Position numbers and translations under genes: made by a program | Notes under the pieces: model-generated | What the model was told of the DNA's origin: nothing | The model's database searches: none | Seen by the model: the letters and a program-made list of their open reading frames with translations, nothing else | NCBI GenBank assembly: GCA_963766935.1 | Contig: CAVYBY010000006.1 | Location: 62,001-126,000 of the forward strand | DNA: 64,000 nt | From: CAVYBY01 sp963766935 | Lineage (GTDB): Bacteria > Actinomycetota > UBA4738 > HRBIN12 | Direction of reading: 5' to 3' | Shown: piece by piece, positions 61,174 to 64,000 of the stretch | Numbering within the stretch: position 1 is the stretch's first letter | Layout of the letters: each line of letters begins with the position of its first letter

Positions 61174-62140
61174 CGGTCGCGTCGCCGGGGGGCGGCGGCG
61201 CCCCGACTGCGCGTAGGCGAATCCGAAGCGGCCCTTGACGCAGAGGTGGCCGTGGGTGACCGAGTGGTCCGACGGCGAGGTGACGTTCACGATCTCGTTG
61301 TCCTGCACGTGCACCTCCAGCTTGCAGCCGACTCCGCAGTACGGACAGATCGTCTTCGTGACGGTCTGCTGCGCCTCGTCCCAGCTGCCGTCGGCCCGCA
61401 TCTCGTGCTCGGTCGAGAACATCAGGGCGCCGGTGGGGCACACGCCGATGCAGTTGCCGCAGTAGACGCAGGCCGAGTCGGGCAGCGCGACGTGCGAACT
61501 CGGTGGAGATGCGGGCGTCGAAGCCACGGCCGGCGACGGCGATCGCGAACGTGTACTGCGCGTCGGTCGCCGCACGCCTCGACGCACTTGTAGCAGAGGA
61601 TGCACTTGGCGTAGTCGCGCACGTAAAGCTCGTTGTCGATCTTGACCGGCTGCGCGACGGTCTCGGCGGCGGCGCCGTCGGGGGCGTGGTGGTGGCCGGG
61701 CGCTGCGGCGTCGCGGTCCCCGTCGGCCGGCGGCGCGGGCGGGCCGAAGCGCTGCGGCGTCGGCGCCGTACTCGCCCATCCAGCGGTGCACGTCCGCGCT
61801 CGCCAGCGACGAGATCGACCGACGAGGCCAGCAGCTCCAGCACCAGCCGCGCGGCTGTGGCGCACCCGCTCCGTGTCGGTGCGCACGACCATGCCCTCCT
61901 CGACCTTGCGCGCGCACGCCGGCACGAGCACGCGCGAGCCCTCGACCTCGACGACGCAGACGCGGCAGGCGTTGACCGGGGTGAGGTTGTCGTGCGTAGC
62001 ACAGCGTCGGCGTCTCGATCCCCTGCGCCTGGCAGGCGTCGAGGATCGTCGCGCCCTCCGGCACGCGCACGGTCTGCGCCGTCGACCGGTCGACATCGAT
62101 GGGCCGCCGCGGCGTGTCGACGCGGAATCGGATCGCCCAT
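61130..62140 (-). pseudogene. Formate-dehydrogenase-type Fe-S subunit, frameshifted, no Mo domain
   Basis: Pieces in several frames give a NuoG/FdhA-like N-terminal region: 2Fe-2S ferredoxin (ATILDACQAQGIETPTLCYA, NACRVCVVEVEGSRVLVPAC), a His-Cys segment near the ADVHRWMGEY sequence, two 4Fe-4S sites (CILCYKCVEAC and CVYCGNCIGVCPTGAL), then the FdhA-type cluster CPYCGVGCKLEVHV and CVKGRFGFAYAQ. There it stops: the molybdopterin domain that normally follows is missing. One frame ends at 61130 after a Pro/Gly tail, the other runs into mobA. The start overlaps the nuoF-like stop. Confidence 0.78.
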
Positions 62141-63996
62141 CAGGCCCCTCCCGCCGAAAAGCGCCGAGCTTCGCCATCGCCGAACCGATCGGCGCTCGAG
62201 GCCGGTCTGGCCGAGCCCGCAGATCGAGGCGTCGCTGCATCACCCGGCCGAGGTCCTCGAGCAGGACGAGCTCCGGCCGCGGGACCCAGCGCGCCCCGGA
62301 TGCCAGCCGGTCCAGCGCCTCCTCCTGCCGTACGGTCCCGACGCGGCACGGCACGCACTGCCCGCACGACTCGTCGCGGAAGAACGCGGCGATGCGACGG
62401 CAGCATGTCGGTCAGGTCGACGGTGTCGTCGAACGCCATCACCACGCCCGAGCCGAGCGTGGCCCCGGCCTCGCGCGTACCCTCGAAGGTGAGCGGCACG
62501 TCGAGCTGGTCGGGCATGACGAACCCGCCCGCGGCGCCGCCGAGCAGGACCGCACGCAGCGTCCGCCGTCGCGCACCGCCCGCCAGCGTCCAGCAGCTCG
62601 CGCAGCGTGATGCCGAAGTCGCACCTCGTAGACCCCCGGGCGTGCCACGTGCGCCCGAGACGCAGAACAGCTTGCGGCCGGTGGAGCGCTCGGCGCCGAC
62701 CGGGGCGTACGCCGGGGCGCCGATCCGCAGGATCTCCAGGCACGTTGTCAGCGTCTCGACGTTGTTGATCCGGTCGGCCTGCCGAACAGGCCGCTGCCGA
62801 CCGGGAACGGCGGCTTGTTGCGCGGCTCGCCGCGCTTGCCCTCGATCGAGTTCGAAGAGCGCCGTCTCCTCGCCGCAGATGTAGGCGCCGGCGCCCCGGC
62901 GGAGCTCGATGTCGAAGGCGAACCGCTCGCCGAGGACGTCGCGGCCGAGCAGCCCGCGCGCCGCGGGCGGCACCGATCGCGTGGCGCAGCCCGCGCGGTC
63001 GCGCAGCGGGTACTCGCCGCGGATGTAGAGGAACCCCGCTCGCCGCCGGTCGCGAAGCCCGCGATCGTCATGCGCCTCGATCAGGGCGAACGGGTCGCTC
63101 TCCATCAGCACGCGGTCCTTGAACGTCCCCGGCTCGGACTCGTCGGCGTTGCAGACGAGGTAGTGGGGTCGCTGGCCGGCTGGTCGGCGACCGCCGTCCC
63201 ACTTCACCCCGGTCGGGAACGCCGCGCCGCCGCGGCCGAGCAGCTTCGCGTCGGTGATCTCCCGGATCACCCGGCTCGGCTCCGAGCTCGATCGCCCGTC
63301 GACAGCGCCGCGTAGCCGCCGTGGGCGCGGTAGTCGTCGAGCGCATGCGGGTCGACCGCGCCGACGCGCCGAAGCAGCGCGCAGCCCCTCGCGATCGGCG
63401 GGGCTGCTCGTCTGCGGCGCGCGGTTTCCGCGTTCGCACCGCCGGCCGCCCACGCGCCGCCGTGGAAGAACGGTCCGGGCACGTCCAGGGTCACCCACCC
63501 GATCCCGGCGCCGCTCGCCGTGTTCGCCCGCCAGCTGCACCAACGCGGCCGGTGCTCGTTCGCACAGCCCCAGGCACGGGCTCCGGACGACTGATCTCCG
63601 ATCGGGTCCCAGCTCGCCGGCCACATCGGCGATCAGCTCGTTCGCCCCGTTCACCCGGCAGGCGAGGTCGTCGCAGAGATGCAGCACCGTCCGCGGCCGC
63701 GGCTCGACGCTGAACATCGCGTAGAACGTGGCGACGCCGTAGGCCTCGGCGGGCGGCACCGAGAGCCGGCGGCACACGTAGTTCATCCCGCCCTCGCTGA
63801 TCCAGCCGACGCGGTCCTGCAGCGCGTGCAGCGCCGGCAGCAGCAAGGTGCGGAGCTCCCGGACCTCGCGCCCGCCCCGGCCGACGCGGCCCTGGAGGAA
63901 CTCGACGCGTTCGCCCTCGCGGGCCTCGGATACGGCGGGCGGCCCGAGCAACGCGTCGACGGCGGCGCGCTCCTCGTCGGTGGGCGCAGCCGACAT
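62140..63996 (-). pseudogene. NuoE-NuoF-like NAD-binding subunit of formate dehydrogenase, frameshifted
   Basis: The first 160 residues form a NuoE-like 2Fe-2S domain (GGMNYVCRRLSVPPAEAYGVATFYAMF split; LCDDLACRVNGA, CLGLCERAPA). Then a NuoF-like part follows: LGRGGAAFPTGVKWD, LVCNADESEPGTFKDRVLME, GAGAYICGEETALFE and INNVETL, with FMN and NADH motifs recognisable. In between the frame is lost and regained repeatedly; for example an extra C after GAGGCG near 63078 and a missing G near 63035. Fusion of the two subunits is usual in many actinobacterial FDH operons. Reads as NAD-dependent formate dehydrogenase rather than complex I because no other nuo genes follow. Confidence 0.78.
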
Positions 63997-64000
63997 CAGC

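Overview
The window is high-GC DNA, almost entirely protein-coding, that looks like a chromosome piece from a deep-branching member of the Actinomycetota. I infer this from several actinobacterial hallmarks together: a full division and cell wall cluster with SepF and DivIVA, a DUF3040 protein and an HNH nuclease beside mraZ, a T-box leader on ileS, an actinobacterial-type LexA box (TCGAAC-N4-GTTCGA), a PASTA-domain PknB kinase, and a TraR/DksA-like gene beside ileS. No species can be named from the sequence alone.

Layout. 1-3.7 kb: the start of a TraR/DksA-like gene (minus), then a T-box riboswitch and ileS (plus, with one frameshift). 3.8-22.2 kb (minus): the dcw cluster, transcribed mraZ, a 42-residue membrane microprotein, rsmH, ftsL, ftsI, murE, murF, mraY, murD, ftsW, murG, murC, murB, ftsQ, then a 297-bp promoter-bearing gap, ftsZ, yggS, sepF, yggT, divIVA. 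Most neighbours overlap by ATGA or GTGA. 22.3-27.5 kb: an HNH nuclease and a MoxR / DUF58 / transglutaminase operon. 27.5-33.8 kb (minus): a MerR regulator, DUF3040, and a LexA-boxed mutagenesis operon of DUF6504, an error-prone type DnaE and DinB. The dnaE gene carries in-frame hairpin elements. 33.8-37.9 kb: ornithine aminotransferase, a DUF402 protein, a polytopic membrane protein and a class V aminotransferase.

38.0-47.8 kb (plus) is the most unusual part. It encodes a UDP-sulfoquinovose synthase, a DUF2304/GT2 glycosyltransferase of the polyprenyl-phosphate-sugar type, and four large polytopic membrane proteins arranged A-B-A'-B', a tandem duplication of a two-gene module. I infer a pathway that puts a sugar, possibly sulfoquinovose, on a surface or lipid acceptor.

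47.8-51.5 kb (minus): a TPP riboswitch followed by thiE, an AIR-synthase-family gene, a PfkB kinase and psuG. 51.5-58.1 kb: an unknown membrane protein, pknB, endonuclease IV, two badly frameshifted genes (threonine aldolase and a sulfite-oxidase-like molybdoenzyme), phosphofructokinase and two microgenes. 58.1-64.0 kb (minus): a NuoE/NuoF-like protein, a formate-dehydrogenase-type Fe-S subunit, mobA, a COG2403-type GTPase and carbamate kinase. This end is again full of frameshifts, so it is either decayed or poorly determined sequence.
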